Positions 11,595-19,492 of a stretch of 64,000 nt of DNA are shown here, one piece after another. The stretch is from NCBI RefSeq assembly GCF_000327065.1, contig NC_019936.1, positions 1,798,001-1,862,000 on the forward strand. The letters are read 5' to 3'. The stretch's first letter is position 1; every line of letters starts with the position of its first letter. The position numbers and the translations under genes are program-made. Source of the stretch: Stutzerimonas stutzeri RCH2 (GTDB lineage: Bacteria > Pseudomonadota > Gammaproteobacteria > Pseudomonadales > Pseudomonadaceae). The notes beneath the pieces were generated by a model. The model was not told where the DNA came from and did no database searches. It worked only from the letters and a program-made list of their open reading frames with translations.

Positions 11595-13250
11595 TTACAT
11601 GTTGGGGTAATTTGGCCCGCCAGTACCTTCTGGCGCCACCCAGGTGATGTTCTGCGCCGGGTCCTTGATGTCGCAGGTCTTGCAGTGCACACAGTTCTGC
11701 GCGTTGATCTGGAAGCGCTTGCTGCCGTCGTCGTTGCTGACCACCTCGTAGACGCCAGCCGGGCAGTACCGCTGTGCCGGCTCGTCGTACATCGGCAGGT
11801 TCTTCTCGATCGGAATGCTCGGATCGGTCAGCTTCAGGTGAACCGGCTGCTCTTCCTCATGGTTGGTGTTGGAGAGGAATACCGAGGAGAGCTTGTCGAA
11901 ACTCAGCTTGCCGTCCGGCTTGGGGTAATCGATCTTCTTCGACTCTGCTGCCGTTTTGAGGCAGGCATAGTCCGGCTTGGTGTCGTGCAGCGTGAAGGGA
12001 ATCTTGCCGCCGAAGATGTTCTGATCGATGAAGTTGAACGCGCCACCCTTGATTGCGCCCCACTTGTGGATCGCGGCGCCGAAGTTGCGGCTCTTGTACA
12101 GTTCGTCGTACAGCCAGCTGTTCTTGAACCCTTCTTCGTACGCGGTCAGCTCGTCACCACCTTCGCGTCCGGCCAGCAATGCATCGGCAGCGGCTTCGGC
12201 AGCCAGCATGCCGGACTTCATCGCCGTATGGCTGCCCTTGATCTTGGCGAAGTTCAGAGTGCCGGCATCGCAGCCGATCAGCGCACCGCCGTTGAAGACC
12301 ATCTTCGGCAGGCAGTTGATGCCGCCCTTGGCGATCGCGCGTGCGCCATAAGAAACGCGCTTGCCGCCTTCCAAGTACTGCTTGATCACCGGATGGTGCT
12401 TGTAACGCTGGAACTCGTCGAACGGTGACAGATACGGGTTGCTGTACGACAGGTCGACGATCAGGCCGACGACCACCTGGTTGTTTTCCAGGTGATAAAG
12501 GAATGAGCCGCCAGTGTTATCGTCGTTCAGCGGCCAGCCCGCGGTGTGTACCACTAGGCCCTGCTCGTGCTTGGCGGGGTCAATGTCCCACAGTTCCTTG
12601 ATACCGATGGCGTAGTGCTGCGGGTCGACGTTGGCGTTGAGCTGGAAGCGGTTGATCAACTGCTTGCCGATGTGGCCACGGCAGCCTTCGGCGAACAGCG
12701 TGTACTTGGCGCGTAGCTCCATGCCTGGGGTGTACATGCCTTCCTTCGGATTGCCTTCGCGATCGACACCAAGGTCCCCGGTGACGATGCCACGAACGAT
12801 ACCGTTTTCGTCGATCAGCGCTTCCTGAGCAGCGAAGCCTGGGTAGATCTCGACACCCAGGTTCTCCGCCTGCTGGGCCAGCCAGCGGCACAGGTTGCCG
12901 AGGGAAATGATGTAGTTGCCTTCGTTGTGCATGGTCTTAGGGACCAATGCGTTGGGCAATTTGCTGGCGGCTTCGGCGGTCTTGAGCAGGTAGATGTCGT
13001 CACGCTTGACCGGCGTGTTGAGCGGGGCGCCAAGTTCCTTCCAGTCGGGGAACAGTTCATTCAGCGCGCGCGGCTCGAAGACTGCGCCGGATAGAATGTG
13101 GGCGCCTACTTCGGAGCCTTTCTCAACGACGCATACACTGATTTCCTGACCAGCGTCGGCGGCTCGCTGCTTCAATCGGCAGGCTGCGGATAGGCCTGCA
13201 GGGCCGGCGCCGACGATGACAACGTCGAATTCCATGTATTCGCGTTCCAT
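11595..13250 (-). CDS. etfQO: Electron transfer flavoprotein-ubiquinone oxidoreductase
   Basis: Membrane-associated flavoprotein that passes electrons from reduced ETF to ubiquinone, linking acyl-CoA dehydrogenases to the respiratory chain. The 551-aa protein has the N-terminal FAD site DVVIVGAGPAGLSAACRL, the central quinone/FAD domain, and a C-terminal 4Fe-4S set formed by CPAGVYEV and NCVHCKTCDIKDP. ATG 13250 or the ATG five codons later may start it. It is divergent from etfBA, its redox partner, across a 330-bp control region. Confidence 0.96.
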   Translation of the reverse strand: MEREYMEFDVVIVGAGPAGLSAACRLKQRAADAGQEISVCVVEKGSEVGAHILSGAVFEPRALNELFPDWKELGAPLNTPVKRDDIYLLKTAEAASKLPNALVPKTMHNEGNYIISLGNLCRWLAQQAENLGVEIYPGFAAQEALIDENGIVRGIVTGDLGVDREGNPKEGMYTPGMELRAKYTLFAEGCRGHIGKQLINRFQLNANVDPQHYAIGIKELWDIDPAKHEQGLVVHTAGWPLNDDNTGGSFLYHLENNQVVVGLIVDLSYSNPYLSPFDEFQRYKHHPVIKQYLEGGKRVSYGARAIAKGGINCLPKMVFNGGALIGCDAGTLNFAKIKGSHTAMKSGMLAAEAAADALLAGREGGDELTAYEEGFKNSWLYDELYKSRNFGAAIHKWGAIKGGAFNFIDQNIFGGKIPFTLHDTKPDYACLKTAAESKKIDYPKPDGKLSFDKLSSVFLSNTNHEEEQPVHLKLTDPSIPIEKNLPMYDEPAQRYCPAGVYEVVSNDDGSKRFQINAQNCVHCKTCDIKDPAQNITWVAPEGTGGPNYPNM

Positions 13251-13332
13251 TGGGCTTTCTCCTACTCAGGGCTTGGTTGTTATATAAGTGGTGGAGGGCT
13301 GTGATCGGTCCCTGACCGAGCCGGGCCGGCGC

Positions 13333-13361
13333 ATTATATATAGACGCTCGAATCGGTCCAA
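13333..13361 (-). promoter_or_regulatory. Sigma-70 promoter of etfQO
   Basis: On the minus strand TTGGAC (13356-13361) and a perfect TATAAT (13333-13338) are separated by exactly 17 bases. The -35 starts three bases from the PsrA-like operator, so a bound repressor should block it. Confidence 0.72.
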
Positions 13362-13363
13362 TA

Positions 13364-13377
13364 CAAACGTTTGTTTG
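13364..13377. promoter_or_regulatory. PsrA-like operator shared by etfQO and etfBA
   Basis: The site reads CAAAC-GTTT-GTTTG, matching the recalled PsrA consensus (G/C)AAAC-N2-4-GTTT(G/C); it also holds the palindrome ACAAACGTTTGT. PsrA is the TetR-type, long-chain-fatty-acid-responsive regulator of pseudomonads that represses beta-oxidation genes. The site abuts the etfQO -35 and overlaps the probable etfB -35. psrA itself is not in the window. Confidence 0.7.
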
Positions 13378-13401
13378 AATTTTCTGGAAGCCTGTTAGAA
13401 T
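13373..13401 (+). promoter_or_regulatory. Probable etfBA promoter
   Basis: A TAGAAT -10 (13396-13401) lies downstream of the operator. The -35 is weak: GTTTGA at 17-bp spacing or TTGAAT at 15-bp spacing, both overlapping or touching the operator. The assignment rests on position and is less certain than that of etfQO. Confidence 0.45.
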
Positions 13402-13580
13402 CGCCCGAACCGCGACGTTATGACGGGTCATATGCGTTGTTGACCCCGTCCGCAGCCAGCGGTCAAGATACGGACGGTTTGCACTCGCCGAACAGGGCAG
13501 CGGCTTTCAAAACCCAAGCCACGAGCAAGGCTCGGTTCGCCTCGGCGGAATTCTATTCACCGGAGAGTAACGAGGAATCC
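13402..13580 (+). other. Long etfB leader, no gene seen
   Basis: About 180 bases separate the probable etfB -10 from its ATG. The frame is open upstream of the ATG, but the encoded residues do not resemble EtfB, and a good ribosome site (CGAGGAA) precedes ATG 13581. I see no riboswitch-like structure or convincing small gene. Confidence 0.5.
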
Positions 13581-14330
13581 ATGAAGGTTCTTGTAGCTGT
13601 CAAACGAGTGGTCGATTACAACGTCAAGGTTCGCGTCAAGGCGGACAATTCCGGCGTTGACCTCGCCAACGTCAAGATGTCGATGAACCCCTTCTGCGAA
13701 ATTGCCGTGGAAGAAGCCGTACGCCTGAAAGAGAAGGGCGTTGCGAGCGAAATCGTTGTCGTCTCCATCGGTCCGACCGCTGCCCAGGAGCAGCTGCGCA
13801 CCGCGCTGGCGCTGGGCGCCGACCGCGCCGTGCTGGTCGAGTCCAACGATGAACTGAACTCCCTGGCAGTCGCCAAGCTGCTCAAGGCCGTGGTCGACAA
13901 GGAGCAGCCGCAGCTGGTCATCCTCGGCAAGCAGGCGATCGACAGCGACAACAACCAGACCGGGCAGATGCTCGGTGCACTGACCGGCTACGCCCAGGGC
14001 ACCTTCGCCTCCAAGGTGGAAGTGGCTGGCGACAAGGTCAACGTGACCCGCGAAATCGACGGCGGTCTGCAAACCGTCGCGCTGAGCCTGCCGGCGATCG
14101 TCACCACCGACCTGCGTCTGAACGAGCCGCGCTACGCGTCGCTGCCGAACATCATGAAGGCCAAGAAGAAGCCGCTGGAAGTGCTGACTCCCGATGCACT
14201 GGGCGTAGCCACCAACTCCACCGTGAAGACCCTGAAAGTCGAAGCGCCGGCTTCCCGCAGCGCCGGTATCAAGGTCAAGTCCGTGGCTGAACTGGTCGAG
14301 AAACTGAAGAACGAGGCGAAGGTAATCTAA
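13581..14330 (+). CDS. etfB: Electron transfer flavoprotein beta subunit
   Basis: Small subunit of the ETF heterodimer that accepts electrons from acyl-CoA and other dehydrogenases. The 249-aa protein begins [20 protein letters not shown] and contains the AMP-binding region ([25 protein letters not shown]) and the [11 protein letters not shown] signature. The ATG at 13581 is set by a CGAGGAATCC ribosome site. etfA begins directly after the stop codon. Confidence 0.96.
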   Translation: MKVLVAVKRVVDYNVKVRVKADNSGVDLANVKMSMNPFCEIAVEEAVRLKEKGVASEIVVVSIGPTAAQEQLRTALALGADRAVLVESNDELNSLAVAKLLKAVVDKEQPQLVILGKQAIDSDNNQTGQMLGALTGYAQGTFASKVEVAGDKVNVTREIDGGLQTVALSLPAIVTTDLRLNEPRYASLPNIMKAKKKPLEVLTPDALGVATNSTVKTLKVEAPASRSAGIKVKSVAELVEKLKNEAKVI

Positions 14331-15260
14331 ATGACTATCCTGGTTATCGCTGAACACAACAATGCCGTCCTCGCGGCCGCTACCCTGAACACCGTTGCCG
14401 CCGCCAAGGCCATCGGTGGCGACATCCACGTACTGGTAGCCGGCAGCGGTTGCGGTGCCATCGGCGAAGCAGCCGCACAGATCGAAGGCGTAGCCAAGGT
14501 GCTGGTCGCCGACGATGCGGCTTACGCCAATCAGCTGCCGGAGAACGTCGCGCCGCTGATCGCCGACCTGGCGAAGAACTACAGCCACGTGCTGGCTGCA
14601 GCGACCACCAACGGCAAGAATTTCCTGCCGCGCGTTGCTGCTCAACTGGATGTCGATCAGATCTCCGAGATCATCGCGGTTGAAAGCGCCGATACCTTCA
14701 AGCGCCCGATCTACGCCGGTAACGCCATCGCTACCGTGCAGTCCAGCGCTGCTGTGAAGGTCATCACCGTGCGCGCCACCGGCTTCGATGCCGTGAATGG
14801 CACGGGCGGCTCGGCTGCGGTCGAGCAGATCTCCGGGACTGGCGATGCGGGCAAGTCCGCCTTCGTCGGCGAGGAGCTGGCCAAATCCGATCGTCCTGAG
14901 CTGACTGCTGCCAAGATTGTCGTGTCCGGCGGCCGTGGCATGCAGAACGGTGACAACTTCAAGCACCTGTACTCGCTGGCCGACAAGCTTGGCGCTGCGG
15001 TCGGTGCCTCTCGTGCCGCAGTCGATGCCGGCTTCGTGCCGAACGACATGCAGGTCGGTCAGACCGGCAAGATTGTCGCGCCGCAGCTGTATATCGCGGT
15101 CGGTATCTCCGGTGCCATCCAGCACCTGGCGGGCATGAAAGACTCCAAGGTGATCGTTGCGATCAACAAGGACGAGGAAGCGCCGATCTTCCAGGTTGCC
15201 GATTACGGCCTGGTGGGCGATCTGTTCGAGATCGTGCCGGAGCTGGAAAAGCTCGTCTGA
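14331..15260 (+). CDS. etfA: Electron transfer flavoprotein alpha subunit
   Basis: FAD-binding subunit of ETF, 309 aa. The C-terminal FAD domain is intact: [44 protein letters not shown] and [10 protein letters not shown]. The ATG is immediately after the etfB TAA, so the two are translated from one message, and a strong terminator follows 22 bp after the stop. Confidence 0.96.
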   Translation: MTILVIAEHNNAVLAAATLNTVAAAKAIGGDIHVLVAGSGCGAIGEAAAQIEGVAKVLVADDAAYANQLPENVAPLIADLAKNYSHVLAAATTNGKNFLPRVAAQLDVDQISEIIAVESADTFKRPIYAGNAIATVQSSAAVKVITVRATGFDAVNGTGGSAAVEQISGTGDAGKSAFVGEELAKSDRPELTAAKIVVSGGRGMQNGDNFKHLYSLADKLGAAVGASRAAVDAGFVPNDMQVGQTGKIVAPQLYIAVGISGAIQHLAGMKDSKVIVAINKDEEAPIFQVADYGLVGDLFEIVPELEKLV

Positions 15261-15281
15261 AGTCGATCGCTGCAAGGAAAG

Positions 15282-15306
15282 AACCCGCTCATGTAGCGGG
15301 TTTTTT
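15282..15306 (+). terminator. Rho-independent terminator after etfA
   Basis: AACCCGCT-catgt-AGCGGGTT with a run of six T closes the etfBA transcript. Confidence 0.9.
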
Positions 15307-15385
15307 CATGGGCGATGGATGGGGGCGGCGGTGTAACATCGGCGAACCCGATCGGTACCGGTTCACTCACAGCAAGGGGATCTTC

Positions 15386-16207
15386 ATGCGTTTCGCTTTT
15401 CCGAAATTGGCTCTGGCCGCGCTGGTGCTGGCAACGCCGCTCATGGCAACGGCAGCGGGAAAGTGTGATCGTCTGGTCGCTACCGGGGCGGCCGACAACC
15501 CACCGTTCTTATGGCGAGATCCGCAGAACCCCAAGCGCCTGGTTGGGGCCAACGCCGATCTGCTCGGGCAGATCGCCAAGTCTCTCGACCTGAAGCTGGA
15601 TCTGCTTTACACAGGCGATCGCGCCAAAGCGCTCGAGGAGGTACGCAGCGGCCGGGTCGACGTACTCGCGGACGCGACCCTGACCGTGCAGCGGCTCGAA
15701 GAGCTGGATTTCGTTCACCCGCCCATCCTGCAGCTACAGACCGTGGCCTGGGTGCGCAATGAGCCGGGTTTCTTCTACGCGAGTCGCGAGGATCTGCGAG
15801 GCCATACCGGCATGACCGTCGGCGCCAGCCGACTGGGGAGTGAATTCGATGCCTTTGCAAAGAGCGATCTGAAATTGCAGCAGGTTCCCGGTCTGCCTCA
15901 AGGGCTGCAGAAGCTGGTGTCCGGCGGTGCCGACTATCTGTTGCATGAGCGCTACAGCGCCGTCGTTGCAGCCGATGCGGCGGGCGTTCTGGACAAGGTT
16001 CAGCGTCTCGAGCCGCCGGTCGTCGCGCGGGACATGCACCTGGCTATTTCCCACGACTCTGCCTGCAATGATCCTTGGTTGCGAGGACAGCTGGCGCGGA
16101 AGATGACAGAATTGCGTGCGGCCGGCGTGCCCGAGCAGCTGGTGGCGCATAATTTGACAGTCTGGAAGAACCAGCAGTTGGAGCGGGTAAACGCTCCGAA
16201 GAACTAG
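15386..16207 (+). CDS. Periplasmic solute-binding protein (family 3-like)
   Basis: Predicted exported binding protein of 273 aa: signal peptide MRFAFPKLALAALVLATPLMATAAG, then a two-lobe domain resembling polar-amino-acid binding proteins (VRSGRVDVLADATLT, ELDFVHPPI, MTVGASRLGSEFD). No permease or ATPase gene is adjacent, so it is either an orphan receptor or feeds a transporter encoded elsewhere. The ATG at 15386 has an AAGGGGA ribosome site; the upstream in-frame start at 15308 would hide the signal peptide. Confidence 0.8.
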   Translation: MRFAFPKLALAALVLATPLMATAAGKCDRLVATGAADNPPFLWRDPQNPKRLVGANADLLGQIAKSLDLKLDLLYTGDRAKALEEVRSGRVDVLADATLTVQRLEELDFVHPPILQLQTVAWVRNEPGFFYASREDLRGHTGMTVGASRLGSEFDAFAKSDLKLQQVPGLPQGLQKLVSGGADYLLHERYSAVVAADAAGVLDKVQRLEPPVVARDMHLAISHDSACNDPWLRGQLARKMTELRAAGVPEQLVAHNLTVWKNQQLERVNAPKN

Positions 16208-16215
16208 GATCCGCC

Positions 16216-16572
16216 GTGTTGAAACAGCTTTTCCCCAGCGTATTGTTGGCTGTCCTCCTGATGAGCGGGTGCGCGAGTGACCCCGCCCCGATCGAACAGC
16301 TGCGTCTGAGCGAACAGGCCATCGAGCAGGCGCGCTCCGTAGATGCCTCCGAGGCCTACGAGGAACTGATCCTTGCCGAGAGCAAGCTGAGCGCGGCTCG
16401 CGCCGCCCTGGAAGCAGGTGACAACCGCGAAGCGCGCGTGCTCGCTGAACAGGCAGAACTGGATGCCCGTCTGGCCGAAGCCAGGGTGCTCAAGGACAAG
16501 CGCCAGGCGCAAGTGGACGATCTTACCCGACGTATCCAGCGCTTACGCCAGCAACTGGGAGAGGTCCGGTGA
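16216..16572 (+). CDS. DUF4398-type small lipoprotein
   Basis: 118-aa predicted lipoprotein with a signal ending LLMSGC, followed by a long helical, coiled-coil region (residues 30-118, rich in A, E, R, L). It fits DUF4398, a family usually found beside OmpA-like proteins, as here. The GTG start lies 8 bp after the preceding stop and the 3' end overlaps the OmpA-like gene by 4 bases, so the pair is probably one functional unit at the outer membrane. The biochemical role is unknown. Confidence 0.8.
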   Translation: MLKQLFPSVLLAVLLMSGCASDPAPIEQLRLSEQAIEQARSVDASEAYEELILAESKLSAARAALEAGDNREARVLAEQAELDARLAEARVLKDKRQAQVDDLTRRIQRLRQQLGEVR

Positions 16573-17366
16573 GAAGCCCATTAGTCATGGTGGTTGCCGC
16601 GCTGCTGTTGGTAGGTTGCGTCAGTCAGGAAGCCGAGCGCGAGATCAGTCAGGCCTCCACTACGTTGGAGCGCGTGCAGGCCGACAGCATGGCTCAGCGT
16701 GCTGCACCGAAGGATCTACAGCGCGCACTGGAAACGCTGCAGCGCGCGGAACGCTTCAACGATTACTGGGGCGGCACCGCGGACGCGCGCCATTACGCTT
16801 ATCTGAGCCAGCGCTACAGCGAGATCGCCGATCAGCAGGGCGCGTTGTTGCAGCATCAGGAGCAGGTTGCCCGGCTGGAAATGGAGCGTGACCGGCTGCG
16901 CCGCATGTTGCAGGACGCCCAGTTGATGACGGTCGAGCAGCAGGGACGGTGGCTGGAAGATCAGATGATGAGCCTGGCGGCGAGCGAGACTGATCGCGGG
17001 ATGGTGATGACGCTGGGCGACCTGCTGTTCCATGCCGGCAGTGCCAGTTTGAACAGCTCCGCCAACCGGACCTTGCTCAAGCTCGTGCACTTCCTCCAAC
17101 TCAATCCGCAGCGCAAGGTACGCATCGAAGGCTACAGCGACAGTCGCGGCGACCCGCAAGCGAATCTCGAACTGTCCCAGGCCCGGGCGCAGACCGTGGC
17201 CGACTTGTTGGTGAGTCTGGGTATCGCGGGCGAGCGTATCGAGGTGCGCGGTTACGGCGAGCGATTCCCGCTGGCCGAGAACGCGTCGGCCCGGGGCCGC
17301 GCGCAGAATCGTCGAGTCGAAATCCTGTTCTCCGACGCCGAAGGCAATCTCGGCCCTGATCGCTAG
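16569..17366 (+). CDS. OmpA-family lipoprotein, peptidoglycan-binding
   Basis: 265-aa predicted outer-membrane lipoprotein: signal MRSPLVMVVAALLLVGC, a helical DUF4398-like stretch (about 25-120), then a C-terminal OmpA peptidoglycan-binding domain (VRIEGYSDSRGDPQANLELSQ...RIEVRGYGE...NRRVEI). The conserved D and R that hold diaminopimelate are present. The GTG overlaps the DUF4398 gene. It likely tethers the outer membrane to the cell wall; a specific function is not apparent. Confidence 0.88.
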   Translation: MRSPLVMVVAALLLVGCVSQEAEREISQASTTLERVQADSMAQRAAPKDLQRALETLQRAERFNDYWGGTADARHYAYLSQRYSEIADQQGALLQHQEQVARLEMERDRLRRMLQDAQLMTVEQQGRWLEDQMMSLAASETDRGMVMTLGDLLFHAGSASLNSSANRTLLKLVHFLQLNPQRKVRIEGYSDSRGDPQANLELSQARAQTVADLLVSLGIAGERIEVRGYGERFPLAENASARGRAQNRRVEILFSDAEGNLGPDR

Positions 17367-17469
17367 CGACACTACGTCGACTGTTTCGCCCACACTCAGT
17401 GCAACTGTATCGGTTCCATTCTGGGCTACTGAGCTACTGTTACGGTTCAGTTGGCAGGAGACCGACGAA

Positions 17470-18900
17470 ATGACCAATCTGTTGCTCTATCAGCGCATTG
17501 CCCAGCAGCTTGCCGAAGACATCCGGCGGGGCGTCTATCGACCCGGCGAGCGTGTGCCTTCTGTGCGCAAGATGAGCCGACAGCTCAGCGTCAGCCACGC
17601 GACGGTTTTGCAGGCATATGCCAACCTCGAGGATCAGGGCATGATCCGCGCGCGTCCGCAATCCGGCTTCTATGTTCACCAGACACCGGTTCTTACTGCG
17701 CCGACGCCGGATATCGCGCAGGTCGAGAGGCCGACGCTGGTCACTCGCAGCAGCATCATCAATCAGGTACTCAGCGAGTCACGCCGCGAGGGCCTGATCC
17801 CTCTGGGCGCAGCCGTGCCCCACGTCGATTACCTGCCGGTGCGGGCGCTCCATCAGCAGCTCGCCAAAGTCACGCGCTTCCAGAGCCCGCGGGCGTTCAG
17901 CTACATGTTCAGCCCAGGTTACGAGCCGTTGCGCCGCCAGGTCGCGATCCGCATGCGCGACGCGGGGGTGGTGGTCGATTCGAGTGAGATCGTCATTACC
18001 CATGGATGTGTCGACGCGTTGCAGATGTCTCTGCGCGTACTGACCAAGCCCGGCGATCTGATTGCGGCCGAGTCACCGACTTACTATGGGCTGTTGCAGT
18101 TGGCCGATCTGCTCGGACTCAAGGTCATCGAAATCCCCAGTGATCCCGATACCGGAATGAGTCTGGAGGCGTTGCAGTTGGCGGCGGGGCAGTGGCCGAT
18201 CAAGGCGTTGGTGTTGACCGCGCGGCTGAGCAACCCGTTAGGCGTGAGCATGCCTGACCATCGGCAGAAGCAGCTGCTGAGTTTGGCGGCGCGCTTCGAC
18301 ATTCAGATTGTCGAAGACGATATCTATGGCGAGCTGATGTTCGAGCAGGATCAGTACAAGGCGCTCAAGTCCAACGACCGTGAGGGGCGGGTTATCTACT
18401 GCTCGAGCTTTTCCAAGACGCTTTCGCCGGGCGTGCGGATCGGCTGGGTCATTGCCGGTCGGTACCAGCCGGAGATCGAGCGGTTGCAGACGTTCAGTAC
18501 CCACTCCGCCTGTAGCGTGACGCAAATGGGGGTGGCTGCCTATCTCGAGAACGGTGGCTACGACCGGCATCTGCGAGCGATTCGCCAGGAGTACCGCAAG
18601 AACCTCAGCGCCTTTCAATTGGCGGTACAACGCTATTTTCCGGAAGGCACCCAGATGACGCGGCCCAAGGGCAACTTCATTCTCTGGGTGAGCCTGCCGG
18701 TGCGGGTCAATACGCAGGACCTCCACGTGAGGGCGCTGGAGCAGGGCATCAGCATCGCGCCGGGGCTGATCTTCAGTAACACTGAACAATTCAACCACTG
18801 CATTCGTCTCAATTGTGGGCTCCCCTGGAATAACGAGACCGAGCGGGCGCTGCGTACACTCGGACAGCTGGCTTTGGAGCTGTGCCGGGACGCACAATAG
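17470..18900 (+). CDS. MocR-type GntR/aminotransferase regulator
   Basis: 476-aa chimera: an N-terminal winged helix of the GntR family (residues 5-75, RPGERVPSVRKMSRQLSVSHATV as the start of the helix-turn-helix region) fused to a fold-type I aminotransferase domain. The PLP lysine is in CSSFSKTLSPGVRIGW. Such MocR proteins usually sense PLP or amino-acid adducts and control a neighbouring metabolic gene, but here both flanking genes are envelope proteins, so the target is unclear. It has a good upstream GGCAGGAGA ribosome site. Confidence 0.9.
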   Translation: MTNLLLYQRIAQQLAEDIRRGVYRPGERVPSVRKMSRQLSVSHATVLQAYANLEDQGMIRARPQSGFYVHQTPVLTAPTPDIAQVERPTLVTRSSIINQVLSESRREGLIPLGAAVPHVDYLPVRALHQQLAKVTRFQSPRAFSYMFSPGYEPLRRQVAIRMRDAGVVVDSSEIVITHGCVDALQMSLRVLTKPGDLIAAESPTYYGLLQLADLLGLKVIEIPSDPDTGMSLEALQLAAGQWPIKALVLTARLSNPLGVSMPDHRQKQLLSLAARFDIQIVEDDIYGELMFEQDQYKALKSNDREGRVIYCSSFSKTLSPGVRIGWVIAGRYQPEIERLQTFSTHSACSVTQMGVAAYLENGGYDRHLRAIRQEYRKNLSAFQLAVQRYFPEGTQMTRPKGNFILWVSLPVRVNTQDLHVRALEQGISIAPGLIFSNTEQFNHCIRLNCGLPWNNETERALRTLGQLALELCRDAQ

Positions 18901-18934
18901 TATTTCTACCCCCGCAGTTGTGAGGTACGTCCCC

Positions 18935-19450
18935 ATGCAAAGGCCGCTGGTGCTGTTGTTATTGTTGGCCTTGCTGGGCGGATGTGGTGATGATGATTCG
19001 AGGTCCGAGCCTGAGGATGTGCCTGCGCCAAGCGAGCCATCGGCGCAGGCTCCGGTTGTCTCCGAGCCTGCCGAGGCGCCGCCGGATCTGCAGATTGAAC
19101 TGGCGGCACCCGAGGAATCTGCCGATCCGGCTTTGCCAGACGTGCAGATCAAAATTCCTGAACCTGAACCTGAATCGGCACCGCGGCCTGTTCCAGCCAA
19201 GCGCCCTGCGCCTCCGAAAGAGGAGGAGGTTCAGCTTGCCGAGCCTGAACTGGATCTGCACTTGCCGGAGGAACTCGTCGAGGAGCTGATGCCCGTTCCT
19301 AGTGCAGAGGCTGCGCGGCTGCTGCCGCCGCTTTTCGAGAACGGCAAGGCGTCTCAGTCGATGCAGATCGGCGGCCGCCTCATATCGGGCGAGAACGATG
19401 ACGAGGCGTTGATCGACGGAGCTGAAATCCGTTTCGAGTTCAAGCGCTGA
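18935..19450 (+). CDS. Acidic, proline-rich lipoprotein of unknown function
   Basis: 171 aa. Signal peptide MQRPLVLLLLLALLGGC gives a lipobox LGGC; mature C17 is followed by GDDDSRSEPEDVP. Residues 25-125 are rich in E, P and A, with tandem EPEPEPE and repeated PE/AE pairs, and are probably disordered; the last 40 residues (MQIGGRLISGENDDEALIDGAEIRFEF) look folded. No family recognised. The ATG at 18935 is chosen because an upstream in-frame start lies within the MocR gene and would bury the signal. Confidence 0.7.
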   Translation: MQRPLVLLLLLALLGGCGDDDSRSEPEDVPAPSEPSAQAPVVSEPAEAPPDLQIELAAPEESADPALPDVQIKIPEPEPESAPRPVPAKRPAPPKEEEVQLAEPELDLHLPEELVEELMPVPSAEAARLLPPLFENGKASQSMQIGGRLISGENDDEALIDGAEIRFEFKR

Positions 19451-19492
19451 ACTCAGGCACCTCGGTGACGAGGCGCGGTGTATCAATGGACA

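Noticed and set aside
13557..15275. A 572-codon minus-strand frame over etfBA
   Set aside because: Antisense shadow of two well-conserved genes; no ribosome site, no recognisable protein.
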